NCBI GenBank assembly: GCA_937983015.1
Contig: CALKAK010000082.1
Span: 1-40,889, forward strand
Length of the DNA: 40,889 nucleotides
Reading direction: 5' to 3'
Source: an uncultured Bacillaceae bacterium
GTDB lineage: Bacteria; Bacillota; Bacilli; Bacillales; Caldibacillaceae
Every line of letters starts with the position of its first letter. Position 1 is the stretch's first letter. Both the position numbers and the translations under genes were made by a program. Of the stretch, positions 23,681 to 32,235 are shown in pieces. The notes under the pieces are model-generated. The model saw only the letters and a program-made list of their open reading frames with translations, made no database searches and was not told where the DNA came from.

Positions 23681-24643
23681 TCAATCGTAGCGGATTCTTG
23701 GATCGACAATAGCGTATAGGATATCGGCTATGAGATTTCCAAGCAAAGTAAAGAATCCTAACATCAATGTAATCGCCATAATGACCGGATAATCACGAGC
23801 ACCAATTGATTCTATATATAGAGTCCCGATTCCCGGGAATTTAAAGACATTTTCAGTGATCACCGCTCCGCTTAATAACGTTCCAATCTCAAAACCTAGT
23901 AATGTAATGATCGGGATTAAAGCATTCCGAAGCGTATGTTTATAAAGCACGGTTCGTTCTGTTAACCCCTTTGCTCTGGCAGTCCGTATATAATCACTAC
24001 CAAGGACACTTAAAACCTCCGAACGCATATACCGCATATATGCGGCTGTACTGGATAGTCCCAGGGTAATTCCCGGCAAAAAAAGGTGATGAAGTTTTGC
24101 CAAAAACAGGTCAAAACCTGCCAAACCCGGTTGAGAAACAGACCCCTGTGCAGGAAACCAGCCTAATTTAATCGCAAAGAGGTAAATGGCAACGACCCCA
24201 AATAAAAAGTTCGGAACTGCCAGTCCAAAAAAACCGAACCCCGTGGCAGCATAATCAAATAACGAATATGGATTTCGTGCGGAATAAATACCGATCGGAA
24301 GCGCTACAATGATCGTGATAAAAACGGAAAACGCACCTAAATAGAAGGTATTGGGTAACCTGCTCCAGATCAATTCTGCAACCGTCCTACCTTTATGACG
24401 AAACGATTCACCAAAATCCCCTTGTACAACACTAGTTACCCAGCGGAAGTATTGCTTATGAATGGGGTCATCTAACCCTTGTTCTTTGCGCATTTCTTCA
24501 AAAACGGATGCATCGATATTCGGGTCCATTATTTGCGAGTACGGGTCACCCGGGGCTAACTTTAACAATGTGAATACGATGATCGTTAAGGCGAATAGCA
24601 TCGGAAAAAACACTAACAGGCGCCGAATGATATATTTCGTCAT
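23681..24643 (-). CDS. appB: Peptide ABC transporter permease (AppB/OppB type)
   Basis: 320 residues. The N-terminus YIIRRLLVFFPMLFALTIIVF is the conserved OppB helix. SFRHKGRTVAELIWSRLPNT and the EAA loop DYIRTARAKGLTERTVLYKH (about residue 220) are typical, with six hydrophobic helices in total. ATG 24643 follows GGAGGTGG closely; the upstream Met at 24685 lies in the hairpin between appA and appB. It forms the heterodimeric pore with AppC. Confidence 0.9.
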   Translation of the reverse strand: MTKYIIRRLLVFFPMLFALTIIVFTLLKLAPGDPYSQIMDPNIDASVFEEMRKEQGLDDPIHKQYFRWVTSVVQGDFGESFRHKGRTVAELIWSRLPNTFYLGAFSVFITIIVALPIGIYSARNPYSLFDYAATGFGFFGLAVPNFLFGVVAIYLFAIKLGWFPAQGSVSQPGLAGFDLFLAKLHHLFLPGITLGLSSTAAYMRYMRSEVLSVLGSDYIRTARAKGLTERTVLYKHTLRNALIPIITLLGFEIGTLLSGAVITENVFKFPGIGTLYIESIGARDYPVIMAITLMLGFFTLLGNLIADILYAIVDPRIRYD

Positions 24644-24675
24644 GCTTCCACCTCCATTGTTGCAGGAAAAATATG

Positions 24676-24707
24676 AAAAGGGCATGCAGCGTGTTGCACG
24701 CCCCTTT
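24676..24707 (-). terminator. Hairpin between appA and appB, possible partial terminator or mRNA stabiliser
   Basis: GGGCATGCA (24680-24688) pairs with TGCACGCCC (24695-24703), with one wobble on the minus strand. There the stem is followed by TTTTCATATTTTTCC. Placed inside the operon, it could limit transcription of appBC relative to appA or protect the 3' end of the appA message. Confidence 0.55.
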
Positions 24708-24720
24708 CATCAACTGACGA

Positions 24721-26487
24721 TTATTCTGTGACATCCCACTCGTGGACGTCATTGAGCAAGGACCATGGTAGATGATCTACACCAGTGATCCGTTTATTGT
24801 ACGCCCAGATGCTATTTCTTGCGTAGAGTAACAGCGCCGGCAGATCATCCTGGAACATGACTTGCCAATCACTATACACTTCTTTCCGGAAATCTCTGTC
24901 AAAGGCATCCGGCGGTGTAATTGCTTTTTTGGCGAGTTCATCAGCTTCCGGATTATTCCAGCGGCCATAGTTATACGCAGCATCAGCAGACCAGAGCGGG
25001 GACGGGTCTGGATCTGTTGTACCAAGGCTCCAGCCGAGGAGATACAAATCCCAATCGGTATTGACTTCGAGTTGCTCGGAGTAGGCACCAAATTCCATAG
25101 GCTGTAAGAGATTTACTTTAATTCCGACTTTTTGAATCATATCTTGAATGATTGGTGCGGATTGCTCACGAATCGGATTTCCGAGCGGATAGGCCATCGT
25201 TAATTCATAAGGTTCGCCATCCGGTGTTTCAACAAATCCGTCGCCATCAACATCGACATATCCGGCCTCTTCAAGCAAGGATTTCGCTTTTTCAACATCC
25301 TGTTTGTACTGGGTCGGATTTTGATCATCATATACCCACCATTGTTTGGCGATCGGCGAGTTGACGACTTCACCATGGCCTTTTAGCAATGCATCAATTA
25401 GTCCTTCGCGGTCGATGGCATAAGCAATAGCTTGACGCACACGCTTATCTTGTAACTTCTCGTTTGGTACGAAGTTGTCCGGATTAATTACTCCGTTATT
25501 AATATCTTCTTCGGTGCGGAAAGCGTGAACAAAACCTAAAATTTGATAGCCAAAATCGGCTTCTTCGATAATTTCAACATGGTCCATGGCGGATACGAGC
25601 TCATAATCATCTGGTGAAATTCCGGAAGGGTCGCCGACAAAGTCAAGTTCACCAGTTTCCAACATACCGAGGATAACATTGGCGTTTACTACCCGCCAGA
25701 CAAAAGAATCTAATTTCGGCTCGCCTTTCCAGTAGTTTTCATTCTTTTCTAAAATGTACTGTTCGCCTTCAATCATATCGACAAACTTGAATGGACCAGT
25801 TCCAATAACCTTTCCTGGCTTCAAGGAAGCTTCATGTTCCGGTATTTCACTTACCGGTACGTCTCCGAAAATATGTTCAGGAATGATAGGGAACGCAGCA
25901 TCTGCTAAAGCAAGGACGTTGGGTTCAGCATAGTTAAATTGTACCGTATAGTCGTCGAGAGCAACGACTCCCGGAAATTCATCGGTTTCCCCATTCTGAT
26001 ATTCCTGGAAACCGACTAAACGAGCAACATAGTTTGTACGAACACCACCTGCTGCTATATATTCCGGATCGGAAAGTGCCTTATAAGTAAACACAACATC
26101 ATCAGCGGTAAATGGTTCTCCATCATGCCAGGTTATCCCTTCACGCAACTTGAAGGTGACCGATGTATGGTCTTCATTGATTTCCCAGCTTTCGGCTAAC
26201 TCCGGCTGAAACTCCAGGTTTTCATCCCGGGCGATCAAACTTTCAAAAACCAGACCTATGATATTGGCTTCATATGCATCGGTATAGAAAATCGGGTTAA
26301 ACTGTCCGTTAGGTGCTGTGTCCATGGCACCAACAACGACTTTCTTGTCCGGTTGAGTGGTTTCCTCTTCTTGAGGTTCCTCTTGCTCGGTTTCTCCACC
26401 CGTTTGCTCTTGACCCCCGCAGGCTGCCAACAATCCCAATGTCAGCAAAAATGTTAATAATAGTAACCAGGACCTTTTCTTAACCAA
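24721..26487 (-). CDS. appA: Peptide-binding lipoprotein (AppA/OppA type, SBP family 5)
   Basis: 588 residues. A lipoprotein signal (LLTFLLTLGLLAAC) gives a lipidated Cys at about 23, followed by an acidic Gln/Glu-rich linker. The family 5 solute-binding fold spans the rest, with WHDGEPFTADDVVFTYKAL (about residue 120), GTGPFKF, VRQAIAYAIDREGLI and LYLLGWSLGTTDPDPS. It captures peptides outside the membrane and delivers them to AppB/AppC. TTG 26487 is preferred because GGAGGGG lies about eight bases before it; the GTG at 26496 overlaps that site. The operon order D-F-A-B-C matches Bacillus app, so app rather than dpp or opp is likely. Peptide length preference is not visible. Confidence 0.9.
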   Translation of the reverse strand: MVKKRSWLLLLTFLLTLGLLAACGGQEQTGGETEQEEPQEEETTQPDKKVVVGAMDTAPNGQFNPIFYTDAYEANIIGLVFESLIARDENLEFQPELAESWEINEDHTSVTFKLREGITWHDGEPFTADDVVFTYKALSDPEYIAAGGVRTNYVARLVGFQEYQNGETDEFPGVVALDDYTVQFNYAEPNVLALADAAFPIIPEHIFGDVPVSEIPEHEASLKPGKVIGTGPFKFVDMIEGEQYILEKNENYWKGEPKLDSFVWRVVNANVILGMLETGELDFVGDPSGISPDDYELVSAMDHVEIIEEADFGYQILGFVHAFRTEEDINNGVINPDNFVPNEKLQDKRVRQAIAYAIDREGLIDALLKGHGEVVNSPIAKQWWVYDDQNPTQYKQDVEKAKSLLEEAGYVDVDGDGFVETPDGEPYELTMAYPLGNPIREQSAPIIQDMIQKVGIKVNLLQPMEFGAYSEQLEVNTDWDLYLLGWSLGTTDPDPSPLWSADAAYNYGRWNNPEADELAKKAITPPDAFDRDFRKEVYSDWQVMFQDDLPALLLYARNSIWAYNKRITGVDHLPWSLLNDVHEWDVTE

Positions 26488-26644
26488 AACATTCACCCCT
26501 CCAATTTTATTAATCTTTGATCATGATTCCGGGAAACGATTCGTATTTCCCGAATGAAATCGTTTGGACCCCCGTTGTTGTAACATTTAGCCTCCACGTC
26601 CCCTTTGTTATCACCCCCTTAAAGATATTTGAATTTTCAGTTTT

Positions 26645-27649
26645 TTATGCATGCAAATGGCACGCAACCCGGTGATTACTCCCCATATCTTTTAGTTGGG
26701 GCCGGACTTCTTTACAGATGTCATGAGCAAAAGGGCACCGTGTTCGGAATGGACAGCCCGATGGCGGATTCGCCGGGCTTGGTAAGTCACCTTTTAAGAT
26801 AATTCTTTCTCGTTTATTTTTCCTATTAATTGTCGGAACAGATGATAATAACGCCTGCGTGTAAGGATGTAACGGTTCACGGTATATATCTTTTTTATCG
26901 GCTATTTCAACGATCTGACCTAGATACATGACTGCAACGCGATCGCTGATATGCTTTACTACACTTAAATCATGGGATATAAATAGATAAGTTAAATTCA
27001 ATTCATCTTGCAAGTCCGACATCAGGTTTAACACCTGGGCTTGAATGGATACATCGAGTGCAGATACTGGTTCATCACATACAACAAATTTCGGCCTGAG
27101 AATTAGTGCCCGGGCGATCCCGATGCGCTGGCGCTGTCCACCGGAAAATTCATGCGGATACTTAATTTTATCTTCCTTCCTCAAGCCTACTTTCTCGAGC
27201 ATCTCGTCTACAAGTTCCGTTCGTTCCTTTTTACTCAAGTCTGTTTGCACGATCAATGGTTCTTCCAGTAATTGCTGAACGTTCATGGTAGCATTCAGCG
27301 AACCGTACGGATCCTGAAAGACAATCTGCATATTTTTCCGAAAGGGGCGTAATTTTCGGTTTCCCATTTCGGTTATATCATTATCTTCAAAAATGATTTT
27401 TCCTGCTGTTGGTTTATCAAGCCTTAATATGGTGCGACCCAACGTCGATTTTCCCGAACCGGACTCACCGACTATTCCTAACGTTTCACCGCGAAAAACG
27501 GTGAACGATACATCATCTACCGCTTTTATATGACCGACCGTCCTTTTCAATATCCCGCCCTTGATCGGATAGTATTTCTTCAAATTTTCCACTTTGAGAA
27601 TCGTTTCCTGGCTTGTTTTCTCTTTTTCTAGCACTTCTGTTACCGTCAC
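26645..27649 (-). CDS. appF: Peptide ABC transporter ATPase (AppF/OppF type)
   Basis: 334 residues. Walker A GESGSGKSTLG, signature FSGGQRQRIG, Walker B FVVCDEPVSALDVS and switch LFISHDLSVV are present. The C-terminal oligopeptide/dipeptide extension has the Cys-rich GCPFRTRCPFAHDICKE segment, typical of OppF, which may bind an iron-sulfur cluster. The GTG start follows GAGGGGGC. It forms the ATPase heterodimer with AppD. The 157 bases downstream to appA hold no gene; they may carry a processing or secondary start region. Confidence 0.92.
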   Translation of the reverse strand: MTVTEVLEKEKTSQETILKVENLKKYYPIKGGILKRTVGHIKAVDDVSFTVFRGETLGIVGESGSGKSTLGRTILRLDKPTAGKIIFEDNDITEMGNRKLRPFRKNMQIVFQDPYGSLNATMNVQQLLEEPLIVQTDLSKKERTELVDEMLEKVGLRKEDKIKYPHEFSGGQRQRIGIARALILRPKFVVCDEPVSALDVSIQAQVLNLMSDLQDELNLTYLFISHDLSVVKHISDRVAVMYLGQIVEIADKKDIYREPLHPYTQALLSSVPTINRKNKRERIILKGDLPSPANPPSGCPFRTRCPFAHDICKEVRPQLKDMGSNHRVACHLHA

Positions 27650-27738
27650 TATTAAGCCCCCTCATTCATTAGATATCACCATGAGCCATGAACTAGTGCC
27701 TGCTCGGGCATTACTTTAAGCATTTTCGCAGCCTCTTT

Positions 27739-28710
27739 TTATTCATATAAATGGCAACGAACTTTATGATCAAATGTTGTATGTTTCAACTCCGGATTGA
27801 TCGCCTGGCATTTATCCATGGCATAAGGACAGCGGTCACTGAAACGACATCCTTTTGGAAATCGATAGGCGGGCGGTACTACCCCTTTGATCGAACCGAG
27901 CCGCTCCGTTTCCTTATCAAGTGTTGGGAGACTTTCCAGCAAACCTTTCGTATATGGATGCTGGGGATCGGCAAAAATCTTATCGGTCGGCGCCTCTTCG
28001 ACGATCTGCCCACCGTACATGACCAAAACCCGATCGGCATATTCAGATACTACAGCCAGATCATGGGTAATAAGCAAAATACTCATATCAAGCTTTTTCT
28101 TCATTTCATCGAGCAAATCCAGTATCTGGGCTTGTATCGTTACGTCCAATGCTGTGGTAGGTTCATCGGCGACCAGCAATTTCGGATTGCACGATATGGC
28201 CATAGCGATCATGGCCCGCTGACGCATCCCCCCCGATAATTGATGGGGGTATTCATGCATCGTTTCCCTTGGCCGAGGGAAACCTACCATCTTTAATAAT
28301 TCCACACCACGTTCAAAAGCTTCTTTTTTTGATAGTTTCATATGTTTACGCAATACTTCAGTGATCTGGTTGCCGATGGTAAAAACGGGATTTAAAGCCG
28401 TCATCGGTTCCTGGAAAATCATGGCTATATCGTTACCGCGAACGCGGGTCATCTCTTTTTCAGATAGCTTCGCGAGATCCTTACCTTGATAAAGGATTTC
28501 TCCCGCTTCAATTCTTCCCGGTTTATCTACTAATCTCATGATCGATAAAGACGTGATGCTTTTGCCGCTTCCGGATTCCCCCACAAGAGCGACCGTTTCG
28601 CCCCGTCTGATCACGATATCTACCCCATCCACGGCTTTTGCGACTTTTTCATCATCTAAATAAAAGTAAGTCTTTAAACCTTTTACTTCCAGGACTGGCG
28701 TTTCAGTCAT
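27739..28710 (-). CDS. appD: Peptide ABC transporter ATPase (AppD/OppD type)
   Basis: 323 residues. Walker A GESGSGKSIT, signature LSGGMRQRAM, Walker B LLVADEPTTALDVT and switch LLITHDLAVV are present. The C-terminal extension has GCRFSDRCPYAMDKCQ, the Cys cluster of OppD-type subunits. ATG 28710 is chosen because AGAGGTGA lies six to seven bases before it; the Met at 28737 has none. First gene of the five-gene operon. Confidence 0.92.
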   Translation of the reverse strand: MTETPVLEVKGLKTYFYLDDEKVAKAVDGVDIVIRRGETVALVGESGSGKSITSLSIMRLVDKPGRIEAGEILYQGKDLAKLSEKEMTRVRGNDIAMIFQEPMTALNPVFTIGNQITEVLRKHMKLSKKEAFERGVELLKMVGFPRPRETMHEYPHQLSGGMRQRAMIAMAISCNPKLLVADEPTTALDVTIQAQILDLLDEMKKKLDMSILLITHDLAVVSEYADRVLVMYGGQIVEEAPTDKIFADPQHPYTKGLLESLPTLDKETERLGSIKGVVPPAYRFPKGCRFSDRCPYAMDKCQAINPELKHTTFDHKVRCHLYE

Positions 28711-28764
28711 CGGGGTCACCTCTGTAATGCTCAGCATTTATTAGCGAATAATAAGTTAAATATA

Positions 28765-28793
28765 AGTATAATGCGAGCCTTTAGAAAATTCAA
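28765..28793 (-). promoter_or_regulatory. Promoter of the app operon overlapped by a CodY-like box
   Basis: On the minus strand TTGAAT (28788-28793) and TATACT (28765-28770) are 17 bases apart. Bases 28776-28790 match the CodY consensus AATTTTCWGAAAATT at 11 of 15 positions and lie in the spacer and -35 region. CodY repression of peptide uptake during amino acid sufficiency would fit. The match was found by eye only. Confidence 0.45.
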
Positions 28794-29152
28794 CTTTTAA
28801 TTGCAAAAATTATTAGTTTTGCCATTCTTGTATGTTTTATTTATTTTCTGATATATTAATTTATACTGACTTAATCGAACAAGATGGTATTCTCCTATAC
28901 CATCGAAAAGTTGGATCATGCCATCTCATGTAACCCTAAACCCTTAAAGTATGTGTTTTTTCTTTAATCCAATATTTTCACAATGCTTAAAACTTATTTT
29001 TCAAAAAATAGTTATTTTAATTTTTTATAAAAATCCTGTTTTATTAAAATAGTGATTTTTCTTATATATTTTAGTGGCTTCTTTAGAAAAGTAAAGGGGT
29101 AAAATGTTACAAATTTTTGAACACTCGGGTCTGGCCGGTCAGATTTTGTATC
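28794..29152. other. AT-rich intergenic stretch without a gene
   Basis: No coding frame with a ribosome binding site is visible on either strand. The stretch is very AT-rich with several T and A runs (for example around 28980-29060), and it may contain upstream promoter elements for the app operon. Nothing else was recognised. Confidence 0.5.
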
Positions 29153-29177
29153 TAAAAAAAGGTCCTTTGCCAGGACC
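29153..29177 (-). terminator. Intrinsic terminator after the azoreductase gene
   Basis: GGTCCT (29161-29166) and AGGACC (29172-29177) form the stem. On the minus strand it is followed by seven T (A run at 29154-29160). Confidence 0.7.
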
Positions 29178-29196
29178 GATCATAAAAAATATAAAA

Positions 29197-29817
29197 TTAA
29201 AAGCTTTTAGCGATTTCTCTTGCCTTTTCAATCGCTTCTTGCACAATTTCATCGGCACGCGCCGGTTCGTAATCCATGCCTTCAACAAATAACTGGATGA
29301 TCTCTTCGACACCAAGGAAGGTCAAGATGGTCTTTACATACTGGCTAGCGGGATCACTGCCGTTGTAGTTACCACCATTGGCCTGAATATGTAATACTTT
29401 CTTACCTTGAACAAGACCCACCGAACCATTTTCCGTATACTTAAAGGTTTTACCGGCCACGGTGATCGTATCGAACCAGGCTTTCAGACGACTCGGCACG
29501 TTCAAGTTATATAGAGGGTTGGCGATGACAATTTTATCTTTCGCTAAAAACCCATCGGTGAAAGAATTGAATAGGGTAACTTTATGTTGTTGCGCTTCAC
29601 TCAACGAGTAAAAAGGCTTTCCCGCCTGTAAGTCAGCCCACGCATTTAATAGATCGCCATCGATTTCGGGAACGTTAATATCGTATAAATTGATATCTTC
29701 AATTTGATCACCCGGATGGTATTCACGGTATGCCTCTAAAAAGGCATCGGTTACCTTCATGGAACGCGATGATGCATTGTTCAACGGGTGGGCACGTACA
29801 ATTAAAACTTTAGCCAT
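29197..29817 (-). CDS. azoR: FMN-dependent NADH-azoreductase
   Basis: 206 residues with a flavodoxin-like fold. The N-terminus AKVLIVRAHPLNNASSRSMK forms the FMN phosphate loop. PLYNLNVPSRLKAWFDTITV (about residue 100) and LHIQANGGNYNG contact the flavin, as in AzoR and Bacillus AzoR1/AzoR2, which are about the same length. It reduces quinones and azo compounds by two electrons using NADH, and so protects from quinone and thiol stress. ATG 29817 follows GGAGGAG; the in-frame ATG at 29862 lies upstream of that site. It stands alone but near catE and another flavodoxin-fold gene, which fits a detoxification theme. Confidence 0.9.
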   Translation of the reverse strand: MAKVLIVRAHPLNNASSRSMKVTDAFLEAYREYHPGDQIEDINLYDINVPEIDGDLLNAWADLQAGKPFYSLSEAQQHKVTLFNSFTDGFLAKDKIVIANPLYNLNVPSRLKAWFDTITVAGKTFKYTENGSVGLVQGKKVLHIQANGGNYNGSDPASQYVKTILTFLGVEEIIQLFVEGMDYEPARADEIVQEAIEKAREIAKSF

Positions 29818-30038
29818 GTATTCTCCTCCATCTCTTTTGTTTTCCTTATTATTTTGGTGCAAATATTGAATATATATTATATGATATAGTAAATTTTCCC
29901 CTGATACTAGAAAAATGGAAGAACCATGCCTTTTTCCTTATAAATTTTTCAGAATAATTGCCGATCAATAATCGTTTAACCGGCGGTGTTCATTGCTATA
30001 ATGAAAGCAAAAGAATTGGAAATTAAGGGTGAAACGTT

Positions 30039-30740
30039 ATGAAAACTCTCGTCATCGTCTCTCATCCCGATATCTTGGAGTCAAGCAGTCAGCAATTCTT
30101 TTTAAGTTCTATTAAAAACCGGAAAGATATTACGATCCATCATTTAGAAAGTGAGTATCCGGATGGCAATATTGATGTGAAAAGGGAGCAAACCTTGCTA
30201 CGCGAACATGACCGGATCATTTTCCAGTTTCCCTTTTACTGGTATAGTTCGCCTCCTTTATTAAAGCACTGGCAAGATGTCGTGCTGGAAGAAGGCTTTG
30301 CCTATGGTGAAGGGGGGAACGCTTTAAAGGGGAAAGAATTCCGCTTGATCATCATGATTGGCGTTCCGGAAAAGGAGTATCAAGCCGGCGGTAGCGAACT
30401 ATTCAGCATTAACGAATTGACCAAACCATTCCAGGCCATGGCCCATAAGACCGGCATGATTTATTTAAAAGCGATGCCGATCTTCCAGTTCGGTTATATG
30501 ACTCCTGAGGAAAAAATGGACCATCTGATCACGTACTGGCAGATGTTGACGATGGAAAACGACGATAGTCTGCGGAACCGTGAAGAGTGGTTGATCGAAC
30601 AACTGGAATATTTCATCGACCAAGGGCTAAATAAAGAAACTTCTGATATATTACGTTTTGCAATCGAAATCATTCAGGAAAACCGGTTCGAACTGGACAA
30701 CTTACAGATCGTTTTAGACGATATACGACGCCACTCCTGA
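30039..30740 (+). CDS. Flavodoxin-fold NAD(P)H oxidoreductase with a C-terminal extension (YwrO/KefF-like)
   Basis: 233 residues. The first 175 or so match the quinone oxidoreductase (flavodoxin_2) family: TLVIVSHPDILESSSQQFFL, the FPFYWYSSPPLLKHWQDVVL segment, FAYGEGGNALKGKEFRLI and a late FQFGYMTPEE region. Typical YwrO and KefF proteins stop near 175-180 residues. Here about 50 more helical residues follow (REEWLIEQLEYFIDQGLNKE onward), whose role is unknown. It probably reduces quinones with NAD(P)H. A TATAAT at 29997-30002 lies upstream. The downstream small gene is likely cotranscribed. Confidence 0.8.
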   Translation: MKTLVIVSHPDILESSSQQFFLSSIKNRKDITIHHLESEYPDGNIDVKREQTLLREHDRIIFQFPFYWYSSPPLLKHWQDVVLEEGFAYGEGGNALKGKEFRLIIMIGVPEKEYQAGGSELFSINELTKPFQAMAHKTGMIYLKAMPIFQFGYMTPEEKMDHLITYWQMLTMENDDSLRNREEWLIEQLEYFIDQGLNKETSDILRFAIEIIQENRFELDNLQIVLDDIRRHS

Positions 30741-30762
30741 TCATTCGGAAAGGATGAGCACA

Positions 30763-30945
30763 TTGGAAAAACAAGAATGGATCTTAAAGGAATTGCAAAA
30801 AATTTACGATACCAGTGATGATTATTATCTCGTAACGATCGCAAAAGCCACCCAGGATATCATTCGTGAACAACAAAAGCGAATCGAACAGATGGAAGGA
30901 GAAATAGACGGTACTCTCTGGAGCCCGAAAAGATGGGGAGAATAA
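30763..30945 (+). CDS. Small charged helical protein of unknown function
   Basis: About 60 residues, mostly predicted alpha-helical with many Glu, Lys and Gln: EWILKELQKIYDTSDDYYLV, then a coiled-coil-like REQQKRIEQMEGEIDG and a short WSPKRWGE end. TTG 30763 is preferred because GGAAAGGATG (30747-30756) sits before it; the ATG at 30754 overlaps that site and would add three residues. It follows the oxidoreductase stop by about 20 bases and precedes a terminator, so the two form a short operon. The family was not recognised. Confidence 0.6.
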   Translation: MEKQEWILKELQKIYDTSDDYYLVTIAKATQDIIREQQKRIEQMEGEIDGTLWSPKRWGE

Positions 30946-30968
30946 ATCCAAATATTTTTCAAGCTCTG

Positions 30969-30993
30969 GCAGTTTCAAACTGCTATTTTTTTT
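30969..30993 (+). terminator. Intrinsic terminator after the small protein gene
   Basis: GCAGTTT (30969-30975) and AAACTGC (30977-30983) form a stem with a one-base centre (a larger loop in practice), followed by ATTTTTTTTG. Confidence 0.75.
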
Positions 30994-31170
30994 GTCCATT
31001 TTTCCACGAAAGTAATAGGATAGCAGTCTATGAATCTGAGGAAAACATGCGCATATACTAAATTTCCACTATGACCTATCCCGATTCTTTCCGCTTTATC
31101 CATTCCGTTTTGCACCAAGCTGCATACATTATCCTAAAACAAAGATAAAGGGATAAAGGAGAAGATCTAG

Positions 31171-32235
31171 TTGCGGACGGTCTTACATTTAAATTTGCGG
31201 GTTGATCCAACCCAGTATATTCCCCAGATTCGCAATGTCCCGGACTATGATTATATTCATTTAGTGCGTCAGCCCAAGCACCTTTGGGATCTTTCTTTAC
31301 TGAATGATAAAGTCTATTACCTCAGTGAAATTCATTCGTACAAGGATTTCGTTGAACAGCATAATATCGCTCTGATCCATGCCCATCACGCTCAGCTCGG
31401 TATGCTCTTACTTCCTTTTAAAGAAGAGACCGGCTTACCACTCGTCACGAGTATTCGCGGCCGTGATGCAACGATGGCTGAACAGCCCGTCGGTTATGAT
31501 GAAAGCATGAAGCTCCTCTTTCAAAAAGGAGAGCTGTTCTTACCCGTTTGTCGCTATTTAGCGGAGCGCATCATTGATTGGGGCTGCCCGCCGGAAAAAG
31601 TGAGGATCTTGTATGGCGGGGTAGATCTTGCGCGCTATGAATTCGAATTGCCACCGATGAGAGAAACCCAAAATATTTTATCCGTCGGTCGTCTTGTCGA
31701 AAAGAAGGGACATCATATTTTGATGAAAGCTTTTAAAAAAATTCAAGATAAGTACCCAAAAGCAACATTAACCGTAATCGGTAGCGGGAAGTTCCATGAT
31801 GAAATAGTAAATCTTGCCAAAAAACTAAAACTTGGGGATTCATTCCAGCTTCTGGATCGGCTTCCTAAAGATGAGGTGCGAAAGCGAATGCGTGAAGCGG
31901 ATCTTTTTTGTGCTGCTAGCCTCACTGCAACAAACGGTGATGTGGAGGGGATACCGAACACGCTGAAAGAAGCGATGGCTTTAGGTATTCCCGTCATATC
32001 GACCGATCATGCCGGCATACCGGAGTTGATCACGAACGGTCGGGAAGGAGTGCTCGTTCCAGAAAACGATGTTGACGCCCTGGCAGAAGCCCTCGAATAC
32101 ATGCTGGAAAACCGCCATTTATGGAGAAATTTTGCGATCCTAGCCCGCTATAAAATCGAAAAAGAGTTCGATCAAGAAAAGCAACTTGCCCTGCAGGCGA
32201 GTTATTATGATGAGCTGCTAGGGGGGAGAATATGA
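31171..32235 (+). CDS. Family 4 glycosyltransferase (CotSA/YtcC-like)
   Basis: 354 residues, a GT-B enzyme. The C-terminal Rossmann domain has ILSVGRLVEKKGHHILMKAF and the GT4 E-x7-E segment EGIPNTLKEAMALGIPVIST, followed by HAGIPELI. The N-terminal domain has LIHAHHAQLG and VTSIRGRDATM. It transfers a sugar from a nucleotide donor with retention; donor and acceptor are unknown. The TTG start follows AAAGGAGAAG (31157-31166). Its stop overlaps the next ATG by four bases (ATGA at 32232-32235), and two more genes follow in the same way, so the three products are probably made together. Confidence 0.85.
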   Translation: MRTVLHLNLRVDPTQYIPQIRNVPDYDYIHLVRQPKHLWDLSLLNDKVYYLSEIHSYKDFVEQHNIALIHAHHAQLGMLLLPFKEETGLPLVTSIRGRDATMAEQPVGYDESMKLLFQKGELFLPVCRYLAERIIDWGCPPEKVRILYGGVDLARYEFELPPMRETQNILSVGRLVEKKGHHILMKAFKKIQDKYPKATLTVIGSGKFHDEIVNLAKKLKLGDSFQLLDRLPKDEVRKRMREADLFCAASLTATNGDVEGIPNTLKEAMALGIPVISTDHAGIPELITNGREGVLVPENDVDALAEALEYMLENRHLWRNFAILARYKIEKEFDQEKQLALQASYYDELLGGRI

